Assembly (NCBI RefSeq): GCF_001956215.1
Contig: NZ_MRTQ01000001.1
Coordinates: forward strand, 310,001 to 374,000
DNA: 64,000 bases
From: Paenibacillus sp. FSL R5-0490
GTDB lineage: Bacteria > Bacillota > Bacilli > Bacillales > Cytobacillaceae
Reading direction: 5' to 3'
The notes below the pieces were generated by a model. The model was given only the letters and a program-made list of their open reading frames with translations, did not search any database and was not told the DNA's origin. The translations under genes and the position numbers were made by a program. Positions 9,218 through 16,774 of the stretch are shown here, piece after piece (within the stretch, counting starts at the first letter, position 1; each line of letters starts with the position of its first letter).

Positions 9218-9233
9218 TTTTCAGCAGCTTTTC
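9203..9233. terminator. bidirectional terminator
   Basis: AAAGCTGCTGA/TCAGCAGCTTT stem overlapping the last codons of the oxidoreductase and facing the minus-strand permease. Confidence 0.85.
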
Positions 9234-9236
9234 CTA

Positions 9237-10634
9237 TTAGAGCATTCTTTCCAGCAAAAACAAATAGAACATTACGCAGGCAACATACACTGCCGCAAAA
9301 GGGAGATTCCAGCTCGAGACTTTATAGGAATCGACTTTGATAATGTTAGACATGAGACCAAGAGTGGCATTATATGGGCCTACTAAGAAGGCGGAAACCG
9401 CGCCGGACAGCATTGCGACTGTCAGGATATGAGGAGATATACCGATGGCTTCCGGGTTTACTCCTTCAATCATCAATGCCAGGGAAACGGCTGGATGGAG
9501 GCCCAGAAAGGCCAGCCCTAAAGGAATCAAAGGCAGTATGATCAGGAAAATCTCGACTCCTGCCACACTAATAAAAGCTGCAATCCAGTCAAAAAGGATT
9601 TCATTTGCCTTCGAAATATTAATCGCTGATATAAAAAAGCCTGTTGATAAAAAGATAAAAAATTGATCCTTCATGCTCATCGCGAAGGAATTGAAATGGT
9701 CAGACAGCTGATGGCCAAATTGTTTTCCTTTACGTAATAAAAGGGACCAGCTGAAAGCAAATGGAATGACGATCAGTGAAACAAGAATTAAGAATGGCAA
9801 CGAAACTTGTGTCTCTGCAAAGGATACGAGGACATTAAATATTGCGATTGCCGCCAGGATCTGAAAAACTCTGCCCGGGCGGCCGTCATTAGTCACTTCC
9901 AGGGCTGCAGCTGTTTCATGCACAGATTCTTCTGCAGAGTGCGGGAGTTTCATTGGCTGGGACTGACGGGATCCAATAAACCAATCCATTCCTAATCCTA
10001 ATATGCTCAATGGAATGACATAAGGAAGGATGGATCCCCAGCTTACCCCCGTCATCGTTATCACGATCCCCACAATAGGAGTTACAGGCGCCCAAATTAA
10101 TGGCATCGCAAACCCTCTGGAAATAGCCCTGCTCATGAACCGCTCTTTATTCCTTACCGGAAAGCTCCCCAGTGCCGGCCTGATAGAATAATAAGTCATG
10201 GGCAGGGTGGCAAGATTCATGAAAATGCTGAAGAAGTAAGAGATTCCAGAAGTCATCATATACAAATGACCAGATGTTTTTACACGTTTTTGAATGATCG
10301 CCTGGATGCCTTCCCCGTAACGTCCCAGTTTAACAGGAATCCCCAAAATGGGTATTAAAGTAAACATGGTAAGCAAATCAAGCATTGGTCCAAAAGCAAA
10401 AATATACTGCTGCCACTCTGAGCTGCTTGTCCAGAGCAGGACTGCACCAAAAGTCAGGAAAACTCCCCCGAGAATCTGAACAAATTTCTTCGTCAGCCGG
10501 AATGTCAAAACGACGATGATAAAACACAAGATAGAAAGGAGGGAATCAATATTCCACTGCGGAAGCAAGGTGGACAGCAAATATAAAGCAATCACTGTCA
10601 AAAATAAAACTCTTAGCATATTAGACACCCTCAT
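9237..10634 (-). CDS. Second large permease of ion-transporter type
   Basis: 465 residues with about twelve hydrophobic segments. The conserved-looking hairpins are FMNLATLPMTYYSIRP and MPLIWAPVTPIVGIVITM in the first half and LGLHPAVSLALMIEG plus GPYNATLGLMSNI in the second, again an internal repeat layout with re-entrant loops. Distantly like dicarboxylate/tricarboxylate permeases, but I do not recognise a named family. It is not closely similar to the permease at 7001-8446. An operator (d) lies 24 bases before its ATG, overlapping the likely promoter. Inference: a second transporter of the same regulon, either for a different substrate or for efflux of an intermediate. Confidence 0.65.
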   Translation of the reverse strand: MRVSNMLRVLFLTVIALYLLSTLLPQWNIDSLLSILCFIIVVLTFRLTKKFVQILGGVFLTFGAVLLWTSSSEWQQYIFAFGPMLDLLTMFTLIPILGIPVKLGRYGEGIQAIIQKRVKTSGHLYMMTSGISYFFSIFMNLATLPMTYYSIRPALGSFPVRNKERFMSRAISRGFAMPLIWAPVTPIVGIVITMTGVSWGSILPYVIPLSILGLGMDWFIGSRQSQPMKLPHSAEESVHETAAALEVTNDGRPGRVFQILAAIAIFNVLVSFAETQVSLPFLILVSLIVIPFAFSWSLLLRKGKQFGHQLSDHFNSFAMSMKDQFFIFLSTGFFISAINISKANEILFDWIAAFISVAGVEIFLIILPLIPLGLAFLGLHPAVSLALMIEGVNPEAIGISPHILTVAMLSGAVSAFLVGPYNATLGLMSNIIKVDSYKVSSWNLPFAAVYVACVMFYLFLLERML

Positions 10635-10655
10635 TTAATTGAATTTCAACTGAAA

Positions 10656-10668
10656 TTGTATACCAAAT
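10656..10668. promoter_or_regulatory. GTATAC-type GntR operator d
   Basis: ATTGTATACCAAAT (complement ATTTGGTATACAAT), close before the minus-strand permease. Confidence 0.65.
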
Positions 10669-10726
10669 TCTCATTTTTTATCTATTTGTTCAAAAATCAG
10701 TCACAAGTATCCATATATTTTTGGTA

Positions 10727-10740
10727 TTTGGTATACAATT
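10727..10740. promoter_or_regulatory. GTATAC-type GntR operator e
   Basis: ATTTGGTATACAATT, 71 bases before the 28-codon small gene; consensus match, with an extra TTGGTAT half just upstream. Confidence 0.65.
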
Positions 10741-10810
10741 ATATTGTAAATCTAAAAAATTCATCATATAATAATGATAACAGGTAAGAGAAAAAAAGGA
10801 GGCTGACCCG

Positions 10811-10897
10811 ATGTTCCATTTTCTATTTGGATCCAAATATGCAATTGAGAAAACTGAAAGAAAATTAGCCCGTTTAAGGAGAACATTAAAATTCTAA
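10811..10897 (+). CDS. 28-residue basic small protein (candidate)
   Basis: A short frame, MFHFLFGSKYAIEKTERKLA and eight more basic residues (RLRRTLKF), preceded by AAGGAGG (10796-10802) at eight-base spacing and followed within five bases by a strong terminator. It has its own operator e upstream, so a complete mini transcription unit is present. The peptide has a hydrophobic N-terminal face and a highly basic amphipathic helix, compatible with a membrane- or protein-binding microprotein. No family recognised. The alternative is that it is a leader ORF of a short RNA. Confidence 0.6.
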   Translation: MFHFLFGSKYAIEKTERKLARLRRTLKF

Positions 10898-10902
10898 TTT
10901 TG

Positions 10903-10926
10903 CCGCCATGCTTTGGCGGTTTTTTC
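10903..10926 (+). terminator. Rho-independent terminator of the small gene
   Basis: CCGCCA/TGGCGG stem, ATGCT loop region and six T residues. Confidence 0.85.
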
Positions 10927-10955
10927 TTTTATAAAAATTATTATTTGTGAACAGC

Positions 10956-10992
10956 AAACCCGGAAGAAGAGCGGCTTCCCCCGGGTTTTAAG
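10956..10992 (+). other. hairpin with T-tract at the left flank of the structured repeat
   Basis: AAACCCGG/CCGGGTTT stem with inner AAG/CTT pairing, then TTTTAAG. It could be a second terminator or the left boundary of the element that follows. Confidence 0.45.
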
Positions 10993-11245
10993 AAGTTTTT
11001 ATCGCAGTCTAACGGGGCAGTAAGACCCCCACATCAAGACTTTAGATGAATCAAGGGAGGATAAGTGGGGGTCAAACTGCCCGTAAAGGCCCGAAAAGAA
11101 GAACAAAGACTAAAAACGCCACATCCTTCCAAAAGCTGTCGCATTTGGTCGTGCGATGCTCATGCTGACGAAGCCTTCCTTGTCCTGTGGGCCTCAACTA
11201 ACAATCAGGAGGGAGAAAAGCACTCCCCACTGATTGAAGTTTCAC
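10991..11245 (+). repeat. Highly structured repeat-like element, possibly an IS200/IS605-family (TnpB omega-RNA-like) remnant
   Basis: About 255 bases with a long left hairpin (ACGGGGCAGT...GACCCCCAC paired with GTGGGGGTC...ACTGCCCGT, 11012-11084), a second region rich in short stems, and a right hairpin (AATCAG/CTGATT with GGGAG/CTCCC, 11203-11235) followed by TGAAGTTTCAC. Base composition is much more GC-rich than the flanks. The layout, subterminal palindromes and no coding gene, fits a palindrome-associated element derived from IS200/IS605 transposons or their guide-RNA scaffold. I recall similar right ends in other Bacillaceae intergenic regions, but cannot search. No tnpA or tnpB is present. 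Confidence 0.5.
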
Positions 11246-11246
11246 T

Positions 11247-11582
11247 TTATACTGCTACTTCATCAGATTTAACCAGCTTCGAATGAATGGAGTCTTCACT
11301 ATTGCCGGATGCCTTTACAATCTCATCCAATTCTTCTCTGGCAGCTTCCAGCGTTTCAAAACGTTCAAAAAATTTAACACCGATATGATTTACATACTCT
11401 TTTCCTTCATATTCTTCAAACAATTGGATTTTCATTTTCTCATCCAAAACTTCTGCAATTGTGTACTTTGCCTTCAGTTTATCGAAAAAATAGAAATGAT
11501 ACGTCTCAACCGGCTTTAAGCCCTCGTTTTCAAGAATGGTCTGGAAAGTATCTTTATTCGTTAATACAATATATTTACCCAA
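11247..11582 (-). CDS. Conserved-looking 111-residue protein of unknown function
   Basis: Acidic alpha/beta protein with repeated aromatic residues (ETYHFYFFDKLKAKYTIAEV, HIGVKFFERFETLEAAREEL). No motif or membrane segment recognised. The ATG is preceded by AAAAGGAGTG and a consensus operator (f) lies 86 bases upstream, so it is a member of the GntR set rather than a stray ORF. The fold pattern (strand, helix, strand, strand, helix) resembles small dimeric alpha/beta-barrel or monooxygenase-accessory proteins, which is only a guess. Its stop codon abuts the right end of the structured repeat. Confidence 0.65.
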   Translation of the reverse strand: MGKYIVLTNKDTFQTILENEGLKPVETYHFYFFDKLKAKYTIAEVLDEKMKIQLFEEYEGKEYVNHIGVKFFERFETLEAAREELDEIVKASGNSEDSIHSKLVKSDEVAV

Positions 11583-11666
11583 TTAAAACACTCCTTTTAT
11601 TATTAGATATTGTAGAAGAATTAATTAATATGTAATTAGGCAGCATACCTCCTTTTTGTTGGAATA

Positions 11667-11678
11667 TTGTATACCATG
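11667..11678. promoter_or_regulatory. GTATAC-type GntR operator f
   Basis: ATATTGTATACCATG, upstream of the 111-residue gene (minus strand). Confidence 0.65.
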
Positions 11679-11833
11679 TACTTTAAATGTATTTTATACT
11701 AAAGATTCAAAAGATTCAATATTATATTCTAAATTTTTTAATTATTCGGTTAAAAATGATTAATTTGATTAGGTTACATTGGATATCTTCCAACTATAAA
11801 TTAAAAAACAAGTTTGCTAATCTTCAAGAAAGG

Positions 11834-11844
11834 TTGTATACTTT
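11834..11844. promoter_or_regulatory. GTATAC-type GntR operator g
   Basis: GGTTGTATACTTTG, 46 bases before ferredoxin 1. Confidence 0.6.
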
Positions 11845-11889
11845 GAAAAAGTATCTAAATTTTTAGAATAAACTGAAAGGGGTATTGAT

Positions 11890-12222
11890 ATGCCGAAGGT
11901 TACACTGCATGTGGATGGAGAGATTGTGGAGAAGCAGGTAAAAGATAATGCCAATTTGGTTGTTCTGGCAGGGATCCGCCAATTTCCGGAATTAAAGTAT
12001 GGTTGTGGCATGGGAAGGTGTACAAAATGTACGTGTGTCGTATTAAACGGGGGAGATGATCTCGCTCCGCCAAATTGGAAGGAAGAAAAAATGCTTGGCG
12101 ATAAAGTGAAAGAAGGATACCGGTTAACTTGTCAGATGACCATCCAAAATGATATTGAAATATCCCAGGAAAATATCTCTGTAAAACCTCCCAAGAAAAC
12201 AACTGCAGTTAATACAAAATAG
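11890..12222 (+). CDS. Plant-type [2Fe-2S] ferredoxin 1
   Basis: 110 residues with a beta-grasp ferredoxin fold. Cluster ligands are C39, C44, C47 and C81 in the pattern C-x4-C-x2-C-x33-C (YGCGMGRCTKC ... LTCQMT); C49 is an extra cysteine. Known: such ferredoxins pass single electrons from a reductase to oxygenases or hydroxylases in the cytoplasm. No ferredoxin reductase gene lies in the window. The operator g in front places it in the GntR regulon. Inference: electron donor to the HDO-type oxidase at 13278. ATG with GAAAGGGG at good spacing. Confidence 0.9.
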   Translation: MPKVTLHVDGEIVEKQVKDNANLVVLAGIRQFPELKYGCGMGRCTKCTCVVLNGGDDLAPPNWKEEKMLGDKVKEGYRLTCQMTIQNDIEISQENISVKPPKKTTAVNTK

Positions 12223-12241
12223 TTTTTTATTTTTATTATTT

Positions 12242-12254
12242 AGTGGTATACAAA
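12242..12254. promoter_or_regulatory. GTATAC-type GntR operator h
   Basis: AGTGGTATACAAAATACC, 31 bases before the creatininase-family start; an in-frame GTG lies inside the site, which argues against that codon as the start. Confidence 0.65.
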
Positions 12255-12284
12255 ATACCTAAAAATAAGCGGGGTAATAAGATA

Positions 12285-13055
12285 ATGAATTGTTATGAGC
12301 TTACCAAGATGACGTGGAAGGAAGTCGAGAAATCCTTAGAAAATGCAAAGTTTGCTATAATTCCTGTCGGAGCACATGAGCAGCATGGGCCTCATATGGC
12401 GGAAAGCTGTGATGCAGTGCTCGCGGAAAGAATGGCAATTAAACTGGGGCAAAGAATGTTTCCTTATGCTATTGTGACACCAACAGTGAATATGGGTGTT
12501 TCCGAGCATCACATTCATTTTCCTGGAACCATCACCCTGCAGCCATCTACTTTGATTGCTGTTCTGAAAGATATGGTCTCTTCACTGAAACAGCATGGCA
12601 TCAAGAAGTTTCTGTTTTTGAATTCCCATGGAGGAAACCAATCTGCACTGAATCTCGCAGCAATGACTATCACAAAGGAATTAGAAGTTGAAGTCTACTA
12701 TGCAAAGACCACTGCCTCTGCCAGGGAATCTATCGGAAAATTTGTTAAATCCCCTCTGTTTGGCCACAGCTGCGAAAGGGAAGTGTCTGAAGCTCTGTAT
12801 CTGGCACCGGAACTGGTAAGAAAGGACCTTTTGGAAAAAGGAGAAATCAAGCAAGGCGGCAGATGGGAAAAGCTCCGTCCGGGGAAGGCTGTCCAGGGAT
12901 TTTATTTTTACGAAGAAATGACTGGAAACGGCTGTATAGGCGATGCCCGGCAAGGGAGCAGGGAAATAGGAGAACAAATAGTAGAGGAAGCCCTGGATCA
13001 TCTTACTGAGGAGCTTTCTGAACTGCTTGATTTGAAAGAAGAACTTCTTTATTAA
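12285..13055 (+). CDS. Creatininase-family amidohydrolase
   Basis: 256 residues from ATG 12285 (weak GCGGGG upstream); a GTG 42 bases earlier is in frame but sits in the operator. Family motifs are complete: PVGAHEQHGPHM (E32, H34), D43, FLNSHGGNQ (H115) and HSCERE (E164), which supply the two metal sites of creatininase. Known: members hydrolyse amide bonds, e.g. creatinine, N-formyl groups (ArfB) or a peptide (MftE, in mycofactocin maturation). The usual HAGExETS motif is altered to HSCEREVS, so the substrate is probably not creatinine. Inference: opens an amide or ring of the pathway substrate. Confidence 0.88.
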   Translation: MNCYELTKMTWKEVEKSLENAKFAIIPVGAHEQHGPHMAESCDAVLAERMAIKLGQRMFPYAIVTPTVNMGVSEHHIHFPGTITLQPSTLIAVLKDMVSSLKQHGIKKFLFLNSHGGNQSALNLAAMTITKELEVEVYYAKTTASARESIGKFVKSPLFGHSCEREVSEALYLAPELVRKDLLEKGEIKQGGRWEKLRPGKAVQGFYFYEEMTGNGCIGDARQGSREIGEQIVEEALDHLTEELSELLDLKEELLY

Positions 13056-13146
13056 TTCTTACAATCTAGCAGTGAGAAAAAATAATCTTTAAAAAATTCT
13101 AAAAATTGTGTTTACATTTGAAAAAGAATAGGTTATGATTTCATTA

Positions 13147-13158
13147 AGGTATACCAAA
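13147..13158. promoter_or_regulatory. GTATAC-type GntR operator i
   Basis: AAGGTATACCAAAG upstream of the HDO gene; 73 bases from operator j, a spacing that could allow looping. Confidence 0.6.
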
Positions 13159-13216
13159 GACCAAAAAACATGATTAAATAGGCCATATATTAGCAGACTA
13201 TTATTTTTTAAAGTAG

Positions 13217-13233
13217 TTTTGGTATACAAAATA
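13217..13233. promoter_or_regulatory. GTATAC-type GntR operator j
   Basis: TTTTGGTATACAAAATATC, 45 bases before the HDO gene. Confidence 0.65.
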
Positions 13234-13277
13234 TCAAATGCCGATAGGCTACATACATTTCGAGGAGGAGTTTACAC

Positions 13278-14009
13278 ATGCCAGAATTATTATCTAAAGA
13301 TGAATTTCGCAAAGAACTAGAGGAAGCCATTAAAGGAAACCACAGTCAGAAAGCTCCATTCACTGTAGCTTGGGCTGAAGGAAAACTGGAAAGAAAGCAT
13401 TTTGCCAGATGGGCTGAAAACCATTACCACTATGTAGGGCCTTTTGCAGACTACTTAGCGTATATCTACCACAACACTCCAACTGATCCGAAGTTTGAAG
13501 CAGCAAAAGATTTCACACTTCAAAATATGTATGAAGAAGAAATTGCGGCTGACCGCCATACAGACCTGCTGATTCGCTTTGCTGAAGCATGTGGAACGTC
13601 TCGCGAACGCGTGATCAATCCAGAAAACATGGCAGCTACAACATTAGGCCTGCAAAGCTGGTGCTATGCAGTTGCAGCCCGTGAAAACTTCGTTGTGGCT
13701 ACTGCCGCTCTTGTTGTCGGGTTAGAGTCACAGGTACCGGACATTTATAGAAAGCAGACTCCTGCTCTTCGTGCCCAATACGGATTCACTGATGAAGAAA
13801 TCGAATTCTTCGATCTTCATATCGTATCCGATGAAATCCATGGAGAACGCGGCTATAAAATTGTTTTAGATCATGCTGACACTCCAGAACTGCAGCAGCG
13901 ATGCCTGGAAGTAGTTCGCACAGGTGCGAAAATGCGCCGGATGTACATGGATGGCCTATGGAGAGAATACCTTGAACAGGATCTGGGCTCTTTAGTAGAA
14001 GCAAAATAA
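13278..14009 (+). CDS. Haem-oxygenase-like diiron oxidase (HDO; PqqC/CADD/TenA-like)
   Basis: 243 residues, all-helical PqqC/TenA fold. Putative metal ligands: E87-x6-H94 in MYEEEIAADRH, E150 in VVGLESQVPDIY, and H181-x3-D185-x2-H188 in DLHIVSDEIHGERG. This six-ligand spacing is the one known from HDO proteins such as CADD and UndA, which use a labile Fe/Fe or Fe/Mn centre for O2-dependent chemistry. PqqC itself and the thiaminase TenA lack this full set. The gene has the best ribosome site of the region (GAGGAGG) and two operators. Inference: the oxygen-dependent key step of the regulon, with electrons from the two ferredoxins. Reaction unknown. Confidence 0.85.
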   Translation: MPELLSKDEFRKELEEAIKGNHSQKAPFTVAWAEGKLERKHFARWAENHYHYVGPFADYLAYIYHNTPTDPKFEAAKDFTLQNMYEEEIAADRHTDLLIRFAEACGTSRERVINPENMAATTLGLQSWCYAVAARENFVVATAALVVGLESQVPDIYRKQTPALRAQYGFTDEEIEFFDLHIVSDEIHGERGYKIVLDHADTPELQQRCLEVVRTGAKMRRMYMDGLWREYLEQDLGSLVEAK

Positions 14010-14023
14010 TATTTATTAACCAG

Positions 14024-14068
14024 GCCGTCACACTAAATCTTGTCATTCGAGGTCTATGTGGCGGCTCT
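14024..14068 (+). terminator. hairpin after the HDO gene (weak terminator)
   Basis: GCCGTCACA/TGTGGCGGC nine-base stem followed by CTTTCTAT; likely a partial terminator, since the aldehyde dehydrogenase behind it has no operator of its own. Confidence 0.55.
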
Positions 14069-14131
14069 TTCTATAATTAGAGAATTTGGCGCAGTAAAGG
14101 GAGAAATAAACAGAGAGTAAGGTGATTTGAT

Positions 14132-15595
14132 TTGATTACAACAAAAGTAGAAACCTTTCAAAACTATATTAATGGTGAATGGCAGGAATCCGGGAGCCAG
14201 AAGAAGTTTTATAGTGTTAACCCGGCAAACACCGAAGATGTCGTCGGCGTTTTTCAGGCATCCAATGAAGCAGATGTCAAGCTGGCGATTGAAGCTGCCC
14301 GAGAAGCATTCCCTGGCTGGGCTAAGACAGCTCCATCCAAGCGTGCAGCCATTTTAAACAAAGCTGCTGCATATCTTGAAGAAAATGCCGCCCAATTTGC
14401 AGAAGAACTGACAAGAGAAGAAGGGAAGAATGTCAGTGATGCAAAAAATGAAGTGCTCCGTTCCGCACAGACGCTTCGTTATTATGCGGTCGAGGGACAA
14501 AGCTTCACAGGTGAAACCTTTCCTAATGATGATCCCAATATGAGAGTTTCAACGGAGAGAGAACCGCTCGGCGTTGTAAGTGTCATTACGCCATGGAACT
14601 TCCCGATATCCATTGCGGCGAGGAAAATTGCTCCAGCCTTAATTACAGGAAACACAGTTGTGTTCAAACCTTCATCAGATACCCCTCTGATTGCTGTCCG
14701 GCTTGTAGAAGCACTGCAAGAGGCAGGTATACCAAAAGGGGTCTTAAACTTTGTTACAGGGAAGGCTTCTGATGTAGGTGATTTATTAGTCACCCATCCT
14801 GCCGTCAAAGCTGTTACATTCACTGGTTCGACAGCTGCAGGTGAGGACATCCACGGCAAGAGCTCTTTCACCACCCGTACTCAAATGGAGCTTGGCGGCA
14901 AAAACCCGCTTTTAGTTATGGAAGATGCTGACCTTGAACTGGCGGCTACATTAACAGTAAATGGCGGGTTTTCTTTAACAGGGCAAGCCTGCACTGGAAC
15001 AAGCAGAGTAATTGTGATGAAGGAAGTTAAGGAAGCATTTGTGAACAAATTGATTGAAAAAACGAGCGCCCTTAAAATAGGAAACGGTTTTGAAGAAGGA
15101 GTTAAAATTGGTCCGCTGGCAAATGAAAAGCAGCTGAACAATGTTCTGAAGTATATTGAGTTTGGAAAAGAAGACGGTGCAGACCTTGTATATGGCGGTG
15201 AACAGCTGACTGAAGGCCAATATGAAAAAGGATATTTTGTTCAGCCGGCCATTTTTACGAATGTTAAACCGAATCACCGTATTGCCAAGGAAGAGATTTT
15301 CGGACCGGTTATTGCCGTGATCGAGGCAGATACATATGAAGAAGCCATTGCGGTTGCGAATGACGTTGACTACGGATTATCTGCTTCCATCGTGACAAAT
15401 AACTTAAAAATAGCCAGCCAGTTTACTAAAGACATTCAGGCAGGCACGGTAAAAGTGAACCGGACTACAACAGGCAACTTAATCAATGCGCCGTTTGGCG
15501 GATTAAAGCAATCAAGCACAGCTACGTTCCGGGAGTCGGGAAGGGTTGGCCTGGAATTTTTCACTCAAGTAAAGACCGTTTATATCGGCTATTAA
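14132..15595 (+). CDS. NAD(P)-dependent aldehyde dehydrogenase
   Basis: 487 residues, full length for the ALDH superfamily. Catalytic and cofactor residues are present: PWNFP (N156), K179 in VVFKPSS, FTGS at 230-233, E253 in MELGGKNP and nucleophile C287 in GQACTGTSR. It resembles the semialdehyde-oxidising branch that includes 2,5-dioxovalerate dehydrogenase (YcbD-like) and vanillin/benzaldehyde dehydrogenases. Inference: oxidises an aldehyde released by the HDO or the amidohydrolase step. The start is TTG at 14132 with AAGGTGAT upstream. GlcG/HbpS follows 19 bases later, so the two are co-transcribed, probably with the HDO gene. Confidence 0.92.
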   Translation: MITTKVETFQNYINGEWQESGSQKKFYSVNPANTEDVVGVFQASNEADVKLAIEAAREAFPGWAKTAPSKRAAILNKAAAYLEENAAQFAEELTREEGKNVSDAKNEVLRSAQTLRYYAVEGQSFTGETFPNDDPNMRVSTEREPLGVVSVITPWNFPISIAARKIAPALITGNTVVFKPSSDTPLIAVRLVEALQEAGIPKGVLNFVTGKASDVGDLLVTHPAVKAVTFTGSTAAGEDIHGKSSFTTRTQMELGGKNPLLVMEDADLELAATLTVNGGFSLTGQACTGTSRVIVMKEVKEAFVNKLIEKTSALKIGNGFEEGVKIGPLANEKQLNNVLKYIEFGKEDGADLVYGGEQLTEGQYEKGYFVQPAIFTNVKPNHRIAKEEIFGPVIAVIEADTYEEAIAVANDVDYGLSASIVTNNLKIASQFTKDIQAGTVKVNRTTTGNLINAPFGGLKQSSTATFRESGRVGLEFFTQVKTVYIGY

Positions 15596-15614
15596 AACTA
15601 AAGGAGAATGAAAA

Positions 15615-16094
15615 ATGAAAACAGCTTTAAAGCTTGAACTGGAAGAAGCAAAATTGATGATTGAAGCAGCAAAGGAAAAATCTGCTGAAATAAACGTGTT
15701 CGAAACGATTGCGATTGTCGATGACGGCGGAAGTGTAATTGCCCTTGAGCGCATGAATGGAGCAAGAATCACCGGCCCTGAAATTGCGATCGCTAAGGCA
15801 TACACTGCTGCCGGCCACAAACGCTCCACCCACCTATTCAATAAAGAACCGAACGGTCCTGCCTTGCCAGGCAATGAAGCATTCGGCATTCAGCATATGC
15901 TTGATGGCAAATTTGCTGTGTTTGTCGGAGGGTTCCCAATTGTGGTAAATGGTGAAGTTGTTGGCGGAATCGGCATCAGCGGAGGAAACGGCGAGCAGGA
16001 TACAGCTGTAGGTACTGCTGCACTAAAAGCCCTTCAAACTTATCTGGAAAAAGACGGCTATGAAGTCGTAACCGATGCAGATATTAAAAAATAA
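15615..16094 (+). CDS. GlcG/HbpS-family haem-degrading-like protein
   Basis: 159 residues, single domain: ETIAIVDDGGSVIALERMNG near the N-terminus, RSTHLFNKEPNGPA in the middle and VGGIGISGGNGEQDTAVG at the C-terminus are the family hallmarks. Known: members bind haem or cobalamin-like ligands or act as accessory proteins in glycolate, propanediol and aromatic catabolism; their chemistry is often unsettled. No signal peptide, so cytoplasmic. Directly behind the aldehyde dehydrogenase with AAAGGAGAATG ribosome site. Frequent linkage of this family with aldehyde dehydrogenases supports a metabolic, not haem-stress, role here. Confidence 0.88.
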   Translation: MKTALKLELEEAKLMIEAAKEKSAEINVFETIAIVDDGGSVIALERMNGARITGPEIAIAKAYTAAGHKRSTHLFNKEPNGPALPGNEAFGIQHMLDGKFAVFVGGFPIVVNGEVVGGIGISGGNGEQDTAVGTAALKALQTYLEKDGYEVVTDADIKK

Positions 16095-16100
16095 TAGAAA

Positions 16101-16144
16101 GGGACCTCATTCGTTATAAATAGTAGCGGAATGAGGTCCTTCTT
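16101..16144 (+). terminator. Hairpin/terminator after glcG-like gene
   Basis: GGACCTCATTC/GAATGAGGTCC perfect stem; only a short T-tract follows (TTCTTC). Confidence 0.65.
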
Positions 16145-16177
16145 CAGTCAAAAGCACCTAAAAAAGGGGAGGATCGC

Positions 16178-16774
16178 ATGAAGCCTTATCTTGAATTGGC
16201 GGTTGGATTTGCACGTACCGGTGTGACAGGCTATGGGGGAGGTCCTTCGACAATACCACTGATCGAATTTGAAGCAGTCAAGAAATATAAGTGGATGACG
16301 GAGGAGGAATTCGGAGAGACTCTGGCGCTGGCCAATACATTGCCCGGACCGATTGCGACGAAGATGGCTGCCTATATCGGCTATAAAGTCAAAGGCAGCA
16401 TGGGTGCCACTATAGCCATCCTTACGCATATACTTCCTTCCATTATTGCCATGCTAGCCTTGCTTGGCGTTTTATACTCTTTCCGCCAGTCCCCAATTGT
16501 CAGTGGAATGGTGCAGGGAGTGACACCAGTCATCGGTTTTATGCTGGCAGAGATGGCCTATCGTTTTTACCAGAAAGGCAGCCAGGGGTTAGGATTGCCA
16601 AAAAACCTTATATTGGCCGCAGTGTCATTAATTTTTGTGCAATTTTTAGAATGGCATCCCGGTATTTTAATTGCAATTGTCTTAAGTACTGCTTTTTATA
16701 TTGCCCACCGGAAAGAACAGGCGAATAAAAAGGCAGCTGAAGAGTACATGCCAGTAAGGGAGAAAAGTTCATGA
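16178..16774 (+). CDS. Chromate-transporter (CHR) family, short-chain subunit 1
   Basis: 198 residues, one CHR domain: GYGGGPSTIPLI near residue 22 and ALANTLPGPIATKMAAYIGY near 55-75, then four to five membrane segments. Known: short-chain CHR proteins work as hetero-pairs, encoded by adjacent genes (as in B. subtilis ywrA/ywrB), and the family exports chromate or takes up other oxyanions. The second subunit overlaps by four bases. Its place inside the catabolic regulon is odd and suggests another anion than chromate. ATG with AAAGGGGAGG. Confidence 0.88.
   Translation: MKPYLELAVGFARTGVTGYGGGPSTIPLIEFEAVKKYKWMTEEEFGETLALANTLPGPIATKMAAYIGYKVKGSMGATIAILTHILPSIIAMLALLGVLYSFRQSPIVSGMVQGVTPVIGFMLAEMAYRFYQKGSQGLGLPKNLILAAVSLIFVQFLEWHPGILIAIVLSTAFYIAHRKEQANKKAAEEYMPVREKSS

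Larger units (their letters stand above)
11583..11889. other. AT-rich divergent control region with two operators
   Basis: Between the 111-residue gene and ferredoxin 1. Holds operators f and g; very AT-rich, no ORF. Confidence 0.6.

Noticed and set aside
11065-11286. 73-codon plus-strand ORF in the structured element
   Set aside because: Codon content follows the hairpins of the repeat-like element, the start has no independent support, and it runs over the stop of the minus-strand 111-residue gene.
14728-14733. GTATAC match inside the aldehyde dehydrogenase gene
   Set aside because: Lies in coding sequence (Gly-Ile-Pro codons) far from any promoter; taken as chance.
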